42,838 nucleotides of DNA, taken from Pirellulales bacterium. Lineage in GTDB: Bacteria > Planctomycetota > Planctomycetia > Pirellulales > Thermoguttaceae. How positions within the stretch are numbered: the first letter of the stretch is position 1; every line of letters starts with the position of its first letter. The notes below the pieces were generated by a model. That model was given only the letters and a program-made list of their open reading frames with translations, was not told where the DNA came from and did no database searches. The stretch lies in contig JAFGPV010000197.1 of NCBI GenBank assembly GCA_016936015.1, positions 1-42,838 on the forward strand, given 5' to 3'. The translations under genes were made by a program, and so were the position numbers. This document shows positions 17,808-25,123 of the stretch, in pieces.

Positions 17808-17881
17808 ACCCCGGGATGGCAATCCCGAGGGCCACGGGCGAATCTCTTTTCACTCCCCCCGGGACCGCCGTCCCGGGGCGC
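17808..17881. repeat. Two GC-rich hairpins downstream of glgX
   Basis: CCCGGGATGGCAATCCCG (about 17811-17828) and CCCCGGGAC-CGCC-GTCCCGGGG (about 17857-17877) form strong stems. A relative of the first, CCTGGGACGGCAATCCCAGG, lies near 19271-19290. They may act as terminators but also match the dispersed-palindrome pattern. Confidence 0.6.
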
Positions 17882-17956
17882 TTTCATTGCAATGCTTGCT
17901 GCGGGAAATGTGTGAAACTACAATGGGCTTATCATTTTATAGGAAGGAGTTATATC

Positions 17957-18931
17957 ATGTTGCGAGGACACGGGATCGCGTGGTGCGGGATGATAATTTT
18001 TCTGCTCGCCTGGGACTTGCCCGGCGCCGAGCCGCCGCCGCCGGACATGGTCAAGATCGGCAAATACACCAAGATTTTCGACCAGTCGGTCGGGGAAGAG
18101 ACGGACTGGGCCATCAACGACCATTGTTTCGTCCGGGACGACGCGGGGACGTGGCATGTTTTCGGGATCACGCACCCGAAACCGTTCGTTCCCGAGGACG
18201 CCGACAATTTCGCCCACGCCACGGCGAAGAAACTCCTGCAAACGCCCTGGAAAAAGCACCCCTTCGCACTCAGCGTCGATCCGTCGACCGGCGAATATGT
18301 CCTCTGGGCGCCGCACGTCATCCGTCACCAGGGCTTGTATTATATGTTCTACTGCGCCGGCAGCCCGGATCACACAAAATACCGCCTCCACCTGGCGACT
18401 TCCCCCGATCTGAAGACCTGGACCCGGTGCCCGGATAATCCCCTGCTGACGGACGGATTCGACGCCCGGGATCCGTTTATTCTTCCGTTGAAAGACCAGT
18501 GGGTGATGTACTACACGGCCACGACGCGGCCCGATGGGGGCAATCACGTGGTCAAGGCGGTCGTCAGCAAAGACCTGGTCCATTGGAAGGACCCCAAGGT
18601 CGTGCTCCGCGATCCGTCCATCGGTCAGTACGGCGGGCCGTGCGAGTCGCCCTTCGTGGTCCGCCGCGGCCCCTACTACTATCTGTTCTGCGGACCGCGC
18701 CAAGGCTACCGGGGTACCTCCGTCTTCCGCAGTACTGATCCCTTCCACTGGTCGTTGGACGATCACGTCGGGTACCTCGATTCGCACGCCGCCGAGGTGG
18801 TCCGCGACGCGGACGGCCGCTGGTACCTCTCGCATTGCGGCTGGGGCGAAAAGGGCCTCTACCTGGCCCCCCTGCACTGGAACGACGGATTGGACGACGC
18901 CTCCACCTCGATGCCGCCGTCGGCCAAGTAG
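17957..18931 (+). CDS. Secreted glycosidase-like protein, GH43/GH32-type five-bladed propeller
   Basis: A 324-residue protein with a signal peptide (MLRGHGIAWCGMIIFLLAWD, cleavage near PGAE) and the repeated propeller pattern: DHCFVRDDAGTWHVFGIT, VLWAPHVIRHQGLYYMFYCA, DPFILPLKDQWVMYYTAT, SPFVVRRGPYYYLFCGP and AAEVVRDADGRWYLSHCGW. Candidate catalytic acids are the Asp in NDHCF, the Asp in FDARDPF and the Glu in CESPF, equivalent to the three acids of clan GH-F/GH-J. Substrate is not predictable; arabinan, fructan or another plant or algal sugar are options. Start chosen for AGGAAGGAG at 7-base spacing. It follows glgX on the same strand but is separated by hairpins, so probably transcribed alone. 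Confidence 0.82.
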   Translation: MLRGHGIAWCGMIIFLLAWDLPGAEPPPPDMVKIGKYTKIFDQSVGEETDWAINDHCFVRDDAGTWHVFGITHPKPFVPEDADNFAHATAKKLLQTPWKKHPFALSVDPSTGEYVLWAPHVIRHQGLYYMFYCAGSPDHTKYRLHLATSPDLKTWTRCPDNPLLTDGFDARDPFILPLKDQWVMYYTATTRPDGGNHVVKAVVSKDLVHWKDPKVVLRDPSIGQYGGPCESPFVVRRGPYYYLFCGPRQGYRGTSVFRSTDPFHWSLDDHVGYLDSHAAEVVRDADGRWYLSHCGWGEKGLYLAPLHWNDGLDDASTSMPPSAK

Positions 18932-18932
18932 A

Positions 18933-18951
18933 AAGCGGCATCCTGCCGCTG
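18933..18951. repeat. Inverted copy of the AGCGGCA-TCC-TGCCGCT palindrome
   Basis: This lies two bases after the glycosidase stop and 12 bases before the tRNA-Ser 3' end. It is the reverse-complement form of the element at 462-482 and could serve as a two-way terminator here. Confidence 0.7.
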
Positions 18952-18962
18952 GATTTGAGAAG

Positions 18963-19049
18963 CGGATGGGGAGGGATTCGAACCCCCGGTGAGCGAACGC
19001 CCACAGCAGTTTTCAAGACTGCCGCCTTAGACCACTCGGCCACCCATCC
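18963..19049 (-). tRNA. tRNA-Ser (anticodon UGA)
   Basis: The reverse strand folds as a class II tRNA. Acceptor stem GGATGGG pairs with CCCATCC; the D arm is GGCCGAGTGGTCTAAGGC; anticodon stem GCAGT/ACTGC encloses a loop with TGA. A long variable arm (GTGGGCGTTCGCTCAC) and a T arm with GGTTCGAATCC follow. CCA is not encoded. An AT-rich TATAAA lies about 10 bases before the 5' end. Confidence 0.96.
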
Positions 19050-19491
19050 GGAATTTTTTATATCAATTTCAACCTGAAATTGCGCTTCACCGCGTGTTGT
19101 CCCCGCGGGAAAGCACGCCGGCTTTTTTAAAATAGACAACGCTATTTCAGAATGGAAACCGTTATTACTCTACCTTTTATCGGGAGGAAATGTCAAAGCC
19201 CGGCAACGCCCCCCCCTTTTTGGCGGCATTCTTTGCTGAAAGAACCGGTTTTTCCTCGTCGCCATCACGCCCTGGGACGGCAATCCCAGGCGCGGCGGAT
19301 ACCGCAATTTCCCCCCGCAATTGCCATCGCAGGGCGTTGGAAAAACCGAGTTGATGTTTCTCAGACTCAAAAGTATCCGATCGTTCAAGTTGCATCCGAT
19401 AGCTAACAGCCGCCGCGGGGCATTCACGGAACTCTCGCCAGCCGCCGGCCAGTTAACATGAACGATCTGAGGCTCCATTGCTACAGATGGG
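19050..19491. other. Gene-free region between tRNA-Ser and ftsK
   Basis: No credible coding frame. It holds dispersed palindromes: CCTGGGACGG...TCCCAGG near 19271-19290 and a partial AGCTAACAGCCGCCG element near 19399-19416. ftsK and tRNA-Ser are both on the minus strand and read through or toward this region. Confidence 0.5.
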
Positions 19492-22170
19492 CTATGCACT
19501 CTCGGCTTTCCAGCGGCCGGGGCGGGGGTGATTGTCATCGGAGGCCTTTTCCTCGTCGCCCTCATCCTGCCCTCTCCCCGACCGCTGTACGGTGCCCGGA
19601 GAGGGGAACTCGTCACGGTCATCATCCGGCCAAACCTCTTCATCGTCGTCGAAATCGTCATCCTCCTCCTCACCCTGGGAGTCTTCTTCGTTGGATTGCG
19701 GCGGGGACCACGACTCGTCTTCGTCGGCGTCAAACGGCGGATCGGATTGGTGCGGACCCAGGAGGATCTTGTTGCTGCGGTGCGGCTTGGGGACGGGATG
19801 CACGGTCGCTTCCGTCGCGGCTGCGGCCGGCTTCTGGCCGCTTAAGGTCTCCCATTGTTCGAGGCTGATGACGACCTCGCGGGCCTGCGAGCCGTTGTAA
19901 GGGCCGACAATGCCGTCCTCGGCCATGAAGTCGATCAGCCGGGCGGCCCGGCCGTAGCCGATGCCCAACGCCCGCTGCAACAGCGAGACGCTCCCCCGGC
20001 CCTCGCGGATCACGACGTCCACGGCGGCCTCGTACATCTCGTCGCGGCTGCTTAAGGTCTTGGGTTCGCCGTCCAACGGCTTCGGCTTCAATTGCACCAG
20101 TTCCTTGACGTACTCCGGCTGGTCGGTGGCCACGGCGGCGATGAGTTTGGTGATCTCGTCGTCGCTGAGGAACGTGCCCTGGCCGCGGATCAGCGTGCTG
20201 GTGCCGGGCCAGAGGAACAGCAGGTCGCCGTTGCCCAGCAGCCGATCGGCGCCCATCTCGTCGAGCACCACGCGGCTGTCGGTGCGGCTGGAGACCTGAA
20301 AGGCGATCCGGGCGGGCAGGTTCGACTTGATCAGCCCGGTGATCACGTCGACGGTCGGCTTTTGGGTGGCCAGCACCAGGTGGATGCCGACCGCCCGGCT
20401 CTTTTGGGCCAGGCGGATGATGTGCTGCTCGACCTCCTTGGCGGCGGTCATCATCAGGTCGGCCATCTCGTCGGCGACGATCACGATGTAGGGCATTTGC
20501 AGCGGAATCTGGCTTCGCTCCTCGTCGTTTTCCGGCTGGACGCGCTCCATCAGCTCCTCTTCGCCGAGCTGGTTGTAGACGCTGATGTGCCGCACGCCCG
20601 CCCGGGCCAGCAGGTGGTAGCGCTCCTCCATCTTCTCGACGGCCCAGCCGAGAATCGCCTCGGCCTTCCGCATGTCGGTCACCACGGGGTGCATCAAGTG
20701 CGGCAGCGACTTGTAGGGGCTGAGTTCCACCAGCTTGGGATCGACCAGCAGCAGCCGCACCTCGTCCGGCCGCCGGGTCATCAGCATCGAGGCGATGATC
20801 GAGTTCAGGCAGACGCTCTTGCCGGTGCCGGTCCGCCCGGCGATCAGCAGGTGCGGCAGCGTGGTCAGGTCGATCACCAGGGGATTGCCGGCCACGTCCT
20901 TGCCGAGGAACAGGGGGATCCGCATCTTGCCCGCCCGGCCGTTCGATTCCTCCATCACTTCGCGCAGCCGGACGAGCTGCCGCTGGGTGTTCGGCACCTC
21001 GATCCCCACGGTGTTCTTGCCGGGAATCGGCGCCACGATCCGCACGCTGGGCACCCGCAGGGCGATCGCCAGGTCGTCGGCCAGCGCGGTGATCTTGTTC
21101 AGGCGCAACCCGGCCTCCAACTCGACCTCGAACTGCGAGATGACCGGACCGGTCTGGATCTCCACCACCTGGACGTTCAGCCCGAAGTTGTGGAAAGTCT
21201 GCTCCAGGATTTTTGCGCGCTCGCGGACCTCCTGCTCCTGCTCGTCGAAGGAATAGGCGTCGCCGGGGAGCAAAAGCTCCAGCGAGGGCAGTTCGTAATC
21301 GGAATCGGGCGGAGGACGCACCGAGGCCAGCTCCGCCTGGACCTCCTCCTTGGGCGACGTCTTTTTCCGGCGTTTTCGCTCCTCGGGCGGCGCCTCGGGC
21401 GGTGGCGGCGCCGGCGCCTTGACGGGGATCTCCGCGGCGGCGGCTTCGGCAGGCTCTTTCCGCTCCGCCGGTGCGGCCGCAGCCGGCTCGGCTTCCGACG
21501 ACCGGCCGCGGATCTTCACCGCCACCCGGCCGTGCAGCGCCGCCGGCTGATAGCCGTCCAGGTCGGTGCGTTTGCGTTGGACCCTCTGGGCGTAGGCGGC
21601 GCCGACCTGGATCACGCCCCGGCCAAGCTGCCGGGTGGGTTTGCCGATCACCCACGCCAGGATCCGCAACACGACGTAATCGGTGCACAACAGCCATCCG
21701 CCGAGAATGAAGCAGCTTGCCACGATGTATCCGCCCACCTGGGCGAACTGCTTTTCGAGCAGCCCCCGGCCGGCCACGCCGAGGTGCCCGCCTGCCCCGA
21801 TCACCGGTCCCGGCGAGAGCCACGGGCAGGCCATCGCCGCCAGGGCGGTCAGGCCCAGCAGCGAGCCGATCCACCCGGCCAGGCGGAGCCACGGCTGCGT
21901 GACCGCGCGGCGCGTCATCAGCACGTAGTCGAGCGCCGCCAGCGAAAAGACGAGGTAATACGCGCCCAGCCCCAACGCCTCGAACAGCGCCTGGCTGACG
22001 ATCGCCCCCGAACGGCCGCAGACGTTGTGGATCGTTTCGTTTTGCGGCCAGACCAGCCGGCCCGGCGGATCGGCCGGGTCGTAGCTGACCAGCGCCGCGG
22101 CCAGAAAGATCACCGCCGCCAACAACAGCAGCGCCAGCAAATCGCGTTGGAGTTTCCGCTGTTCAAACAT
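19492..22170 (-). CDS. ftsK: DNA translocase FtsK/SpoIIIE
   Basis: FtsK couples division to chromosome dimer resolution and terminal segregation. From ATG 22170 the product has 892 residues. It begins with four or so membrane helices (LLALLLLAAVIFLAAALVSY, YYLVFSLAALDYVLM and two more within about residue 180). A charged Pro/Ala/Glu linker with KKTSPKEEVQAELAS follows, and then the RecA-like motor with Walker A GRTGTGKSVCLN (near residue 445) and Walker B VIVADEMADLMM. A winged-helix gamma domain (AARLIDFMAEDGIVGPYNGS) comes before the tail. The last 80 residues are unusual: highly acidic (GEEEDDDFDDDEE) with a palindromic repeat in frame. The GTG 39 bases upstream is rejected because it lies in an intergenic repeat. 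Confidence 0.93.
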   Translation of the reverse strand: MFEQRKLQRDLLALLLLAAVIFLAAALVSYDPADPPGRLVWPQNETIHNVCGRSGAIVSQALFEALGLGAYYLVFSLAALDYVLMTRRAVTQPWLRLAGWIGSLLGLTALAAMACPWLSPGPVIGAGGHLGVAGRGLLEKQFAQVGGYIVASCFILGGWLLCTDYVVLRILAWVIGKPTRQLGRGVIQVGAAYAQRVQRKRTDLDGYQPAALHGRVAVKIRGRSSEAEPAAAAPAERKEPAEAAAAEIPVKAPAPPPPEAPPEERKRRKKTSPKEEVQAELASVRPPPDSDYELPSLELLLPGDAYSFDEQEQEVRERAKILEQTFHNFGLNVQVVEIQTGPVISQFEVELEAGLRLNKITALADDLAIALRVPSVRIVAPIPGKNTVGIEVPNTQRQLVRLREVMEESNGRAGKMRIPLFLGKDVAGNPLVIDLTTLPHLLIAGRTGTGKSVCLNSIIASMLMTRRPDEVRLLLVDPKLVELSPYKSLPHLMHPVVTDMRKAEAILGWAVEKMEERYHLLARAGVRHISVYNQLGEEELMERVQPENDEERSQIPLQMPYIVIVADEMADLMMTAAKEVEQHIIRLAQKSRAVGIHLVLATQKPTVDVITGLIKSNLPARIAFQVSSRTDSRVVLDEMGADRLLGNGDLLFLWPGTSTLIRGQGTFLSDDEITKLIAAVATDQPEYVKELVQLKPKPLDGEPKTLSSRDEMYEAAVDVVIREGRGSVSLLQRALGIGYGRAARLIDFMAEDGIVGPYNGSQAREVVISLEQWETLSGQKPAAAATEATVHPVPKPHRSNKILLGPHQSDPPFDADEDESWSPPQSNEEDSQGEEEDDDFDDDEEVWPDDDRDEFPSPGTVQRSGRGQDEGDEEKASDDNHPRPGRWKAESA
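19564..19615. repeat. CCCTCTCC/GGAGAGGG hairpin inside the ftsK tail
   Basis: CTGCCCTCTCC is followed by about 20 bases and GGAGAGGGGAACTCGTC. The arms match the element in Hsp70-B but enclose a larger loop. It encodes FPSPGTVQRSGRGQDEG near the FtsK C-terminus, beyond the gamma domain. Confidence 0.65.
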
Positions 22171-22195
22171 TGTGGAAAGTCGAAAACGAGAAACG

Positions 22196-22276
22196 GGTGC
22201 CATGCCCACGCTGGCGTGGGCATGTTGCGGGATTCTTCACCACGTCACATGCCCACGCCAGCGTGGGCATGGCACC
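22196..22276. repeat. Perfect inverted repeat with 29-bp arms
   Basis: Arms 22196-22224 and 22248-22276 are exact reverse complements. Each arm is itself a palindrome built on CATGCCCACGC/GCGTGGGCATG. The spacer is 23 bases. It lies just upstream of ftsK. Elements of this type are frequent in planctomycete genomes as far as I recall. Confidence 0.85.
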
Positions 22277-22659
22277 CATCCACGTTCGGTTTCTTGTGGT
22301 CTTATTTAATGGATTTCCAGATCCTTCACCAACCATCTGTCGATGGTGCCCGTCAGGATGACATCGTGTCGATCCCCGTCGGCCTTACGAGCCTTCATCG
22401 TAAGTATCGACGAATTCGGCAGTTGGAAGTCAATTTCCCGTTTTTCCGCCACTCGGTTTGTGCAGGAAGCGCGAGAAGAAAAACCGGCAGGAACCACGGG
22501 AGTCACATAACACCTACGCCGGTTACAGCCCTCAGAAAAACGCCCGCTTATCCGCCGTTTCTCCTACAATCCGCTGCGGAATTTTCCGTTTCCTGATATG
22601 TCGATTATGTCGAGAGAAGTGAAAAAAACTTTCGCAACAGAAATAACCCATATATAATT
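22277..22659. other. Gap upstream of the Xre relic
   Basis: A 66-residue minus-strand frame at 22306-22506, or its GTG-started 48-residue part beginning AEKREIDFQLPNSS, is somewhat protein-like, but I cannot assign it. Its segment around 22325-22357 shares about 25 bases, with few mismatches, with 34563-34590 in opposite orientation, pointing to a dispersed repeat. Confidence 0.35.
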
Positions 22660-22782
22660 GAAAGGAAAATTGACGCCGGTGCCCGCCCGGAAACCGTCAA
22701 CCGCATCGAACAAGGCAAGCACACCCCAGCGTCGAAACCGTCAACAAAATCGACCACGCGCTGCGGAAAGCCGAAGAATAAC
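22660..22782 (+). pseudogene. Relic of an Xre-type helix-turn-helix regulator
   Basis: In one frame the DNA reads DAGARPETVNRIEQGKHTP. After a one-base shift it continues SVETVNKIDHALRKAEE and stops with TAA at 22782. Joined, this is the recognition-helix half of a typical Xre/Cro regulator (pattern AGVRPETVNRIEQGKxxPSVxTVxKIxxAL). The N-terminal half is absent and the frame is broken, so the gene is dead. It may be the leftover antitoxin or regulator of a lost mobile module; no toxin gene is visible nearby. Confidence 0.65.
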
Positions 22783-22833
22783 GATGTCACCTTTATTACC
22801 CGAAGTCGAATACTCGTTATGCAGTAAAGTCCA

Positions 22834-23289
22834 ATGGCTGCCTCGCAGAAAAGCCCGGCCCGCGCCCGTCCTAAACGCCGTGTATTGTTTGCTGTTCAGA
22901 TTCTGCTTGCCGCAATGACGGGATTATCGGCATTTCGCATCTGGTCCATCAACGGTGGCCAAGTCTGGAAACTTTTCGCAGGACTATTCATATTCATGAT
23001 GGTGTCGCTCATCCTCCGCTTGGGCTGGATCGTTCCCTGCATGGTTGTCGGCACTCTCACGGGGGCATTCCTTGATCCGATGATTAAAGGCGGCACAATT
23101 GAATCACAAATGTGGGAAACTGTGCGTTATATCTGTGGTGGCGCCATTGTCGGATTGGTGCTTGGTCTCGTAATAGACGGGGTTTGCGCGGAATCGCAGT
23201 ACCAAAACGACAAAAAGCCAGACGCTACAGATCAAAACACTGTGAGCCACGATGGCGCGCGGTTCGAAGATAAAACACATAACTCTTGA
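22834..23289 (+). CDS. Hypothetical membrane protein
   Basis: A 151-residue product with a basic N-terminus (MAASQKSPARARPKRR) and three or four membrane helices (VLFAVQILLAAMTGLSAF, LFAGLFIFMMVSLILRLGW, VPCMVVGTLTGAFL, CGGAIVGLVLGLVIDGV). A hydrophilic tail of about 30 residues follows. No family is recognised. There is no good ribosome-binding site before ATG 22834. It lies between two gene relics in a region of mixed composition, so it may itself be an acquired or decaying gene. Its stop overlaps the start of the transposase-like relic frame. Confidence 0.55.
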   Translation: MAASQKSPARARPKRRVLFAVQILLAAMTGLSAFRIWSINGGQVWKLFAGLFIFMMVSLILRLGWIVPCMVVGTLTGAFLDPMIKGGTIESQMWETVRYICGGAIVGLVLGLVIDGVCAESQYQNDKKPDATDQNTVSHDGARFEDKTHNS

Positions 23290-23409
23290 TACCAGCAGAG
23301 GCCCGTGTTCTCGAAGACGAGGATTTCCAGCGGCGATTGGAGAAGAAGCTTGGTCGTGTTTTGCAGCGGCGAAAATCCGGTCCCAAGAATGCCTCGAAAA
23401 TTAATTGTT
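23286..23409 (+). pseudogene. Possible C-terminal relic of a REP-associated tyrosine transposase
   Basis: The frame reads EARVLEDEDFQRRLEKKLGR, then VLQRRKSGPKN. This resembles the C-terminal pattern of IS200-like REP-associated transposases (RAYTs): F-x-RLE-x-LGR followed by basic residues and K-GPK/GRK. A TAA lies directly upstream in frame and the catalytic HUH domain is absent. The assignment rests on about 30 residues and is tentative. It is notable because RAYTs are known to mobilise small palindromes, which abound here. Confidence 0.35.
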
Positions 23410-23415
23410 TATCCT

Positions 23416-23434
23416 GTCCTTCGGCCGGAAGGAC
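23416..23434. terminator. Hairpin between convergent membrane-protein genes
   Basis: GTCCTTC-GGCCG-GAAGGAC is a perfect 7-bp stem located 22 bases after the stop of the minus-strand gene. No T-run follows on either strand, so it may work as an attenuating hairpin or be another dispersed palindrome. Confidence 0.4.
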
Positions 23435-23455
23435 TAATGGTTCCTGGCCCGTTCG

Positions 23456-24265
23456 CTATGCGGGGGCCTTGAGGAGATGTTTGTAGTTTGTGGACTTCTC
23501 GCTGGTCTTGCCTTCTTTGTCCGTGACGAGTTCGACGTATTTGTAGCGGAGGCCTTTGGCGCCGCAGGTGTTGCATACAAGGAACTCGCACCTGACGGCC
23601 GGAAAGTTGGATTCCTGCATCTCTTCGAGTCGGAGGAGGGCCGCGGGCTCCACCTCGTTGAAGTTGCCCGCATGAGTCTCGGTCGGCGGCTTGTACATCC
23701 GCTTTTCGAAGACGGGAAGCCAACGGCTGCAAGTCTCGCAAAAAATCTCGTGGCGGATCCGCATCCCGCTAAGGAAGATCATGCCGCCGAGGATCGCCAC
23801 GGCCTCGATGACCCAAAAGGTCCCCAGCACCGCCCCGGTGGGCGTCGAACCCCTAATGCTGAACCAGCCCTCCTTGTTAATCAGCAGAATGGTTTGCCAC
23901 ATGGCCCCCGGATGGATGAGCAACGGAACCAGACCGATGCCCTCTTCATCAAACTTGTTGATCAGCGCGTAAAGGAAGATGAGCCACGATGCATAGAGGG
24001 CGAAAAGACCTCCGAGAAAACCTAGGAAACCGGCGGCCGTGGTGCTTCGGCACTTGGCGACCTTGACGGCGAAAGCGGAGACGATGCCCAGGCCGAAGAC
24101 GTAGCCCGCCAGCAGAATAAAACTGACGTAACCGCCCAGGGGAATGTAAACGTCCAGATACGCATAGGCCGCGGAAAGCACCACGGCACAGGGGATGAAA
24201 ATGACCGGCCAGACGATTGGGGCCATCCCGAGTTTGCCGGAATGGGTGTAAATGGAATCGCTCAT
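23456..24265 (-). CDS. Membrane protein with C-terminal zinc ribbon, unknown function
   Basis: A 269-residue product with about five hydrophobic helices: IVWPVIFIPCAVVLSAAYAY, YVSFILLAGYVFGLGIVSAF, AAGFLGFLGGLFALYASWLI, one near MWQTILLI, and GTFWVIEAVAILGGMIFLSG. A cytoplasmic C-terminal region with two CxxC pairs (CETC and CNTC) follows. The arrangement recalls membrane sensors or assembly factors with a zinc ribbon, but no named family is recognised. The start at 24265 is well supported, with GGAGGG at 9-base spacing. It is convergent with the smaller membrane protein; they could be unrelated. Confidence 0.72.
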   Translation of the reverse strand: MSDSIYTHSGKLGMAPIVWPVIFIPCAVVLSAAYAYLDVYIPLGGYVSFILLAGYVFGLGIVSAFAVKVAKCRSTTAAGFLGFLGGLFALYASWLIFLYALINKFDEEGIGLVPLLIHPGAMWQTILLINKEGWFSIRGSTPTGAVLGTFWVIEAVAILGGMIFLSGMRIRHEIFCETCSRWLPVFEKRMYKPPTETHAGNFNEVEPAALLRLEEMQESNFPAVRCEFLVCNTCGAKGLRYKYVELVTDKEGKTSEKSTNYKHLLKAPA

Positions 24266-25077
24266 AAAGAACTACCCTCCGAAAAAGAACCCTGGTGGAT
24301 TCACGAAGTGGCTCTCTGCGATCCAAGAGATCGTCGGTCGTTCGCGAACCACCCCGTCCGCTGCCGCCGATCTTAGCATGGAAATCCGGCGAGTGCAACG
24401 GTTGAAGCAGTCGAGTTCCAGACAGAGTTCTGCGGACAGCATCCGTCACTTTTAATATGATTGTGATCTTCCCGCTGGTATTAACGATATACGGCTTTGA
24501 CTCATCACAACCACAAAGGGATAACCGAAAGAGGCAATCCCTCACCCCTATCCCCTCATCCCTATTCGCCTATCTGGGGGGCGGCCAAAAACTAATATTC
24601 CATTCCCGCCTTTCTTTGCTATTATATACATAAGTACACACCACGTTCTTTGGCAATCTACCAGAAAGCCGCAACTCTGCGTGGAAAATATGCGCCCATC
24701 TTTCGTTCATTGCGTGAGCAAAAGGGACTTGCTCGAAAAAAATGTGGAAAAAACGATTTTTGTTGAGCAACGGCCTCCCCAAAAGAAAGGGAAAGACCCC
24801 AATCCGGGGAACCTCCCGTGCATTTTTTGAATTCTGATGACCAACTACCGGGTGCCCGCGATAGCTCCGCTATCGGGGCGGCCATGCCGCAAGAGGTCAT
24901 TGGCCTTATTTTTTCACCCTCCGAAACCTCGATTTCAGTGCACCCCTTACACACTTCCCGCAAAACCGCATTCAACAATTCCAACCCGAGACGGCAAAAT
25001 ACGGTGTCCGAAGACCCCCTATTGTGCAAAAATTCCGAAAACAGGCCGTTTTTGAGAGATTGGCGTCAGCAAAGAGT
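24266..25077. other. Gene-free region upstream of the membrane protein and beyond serS
   Basis: About 800 bases without a convincing gene. The frames here lack ribosome-binding sites and protein-like composition. It has a degenerate CATCCCT-type stretch (about 24538-24565), an AT-rich part around 24590-24640 and a palindrome GCGATAGC-TCC-GCTATCG at about 24857-24876. Confidence 0.5.
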
Positions 25078-25104
25078 GTCGCCTTTCGCTCCGCGAAAGG
25101 CGAC
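25078..25104 (-). terminator. Perfect 12-bp hairpin downstream of serS
   Basis: GTCGCCTTTCGC-TCC-GCGAAAGGCGAC lies 20 bases after the serS stop. The position fits a terminator, but without a T-run. Its form (CGCCTTTCGCTCCGCGAAAG) is one I know as a dispersed palindrome of planctomycetes, so both readings are open. Confidence 0.5.
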
Positions 25105-25123
25105 CATCACGACCCGTGAAGGG

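Noticed and set aside
20092-22596. 834-codon plus-strand open frame opposite ftsK
   Set aside because: Antisense shadow of a GC-rich gene; the minus strand encodes all FtsK motifs and the plus product is low-complexity (His/Gln/Asp/Leu-rich) with no ribosome-binding site.
24650-24760. Second Xre-like trace (a translation with FRSLREQKGLARKK)
   Set aside because: Short, flanked by stops, and wrong order relative to the relic at 22660; similarity could be chance.
24658-25029. 123-residue minus-strand frame downstream of serS
   Set aside because: It crosses a dispersed palindrome, has no ribosome-binding site and shows no conserved pattern.
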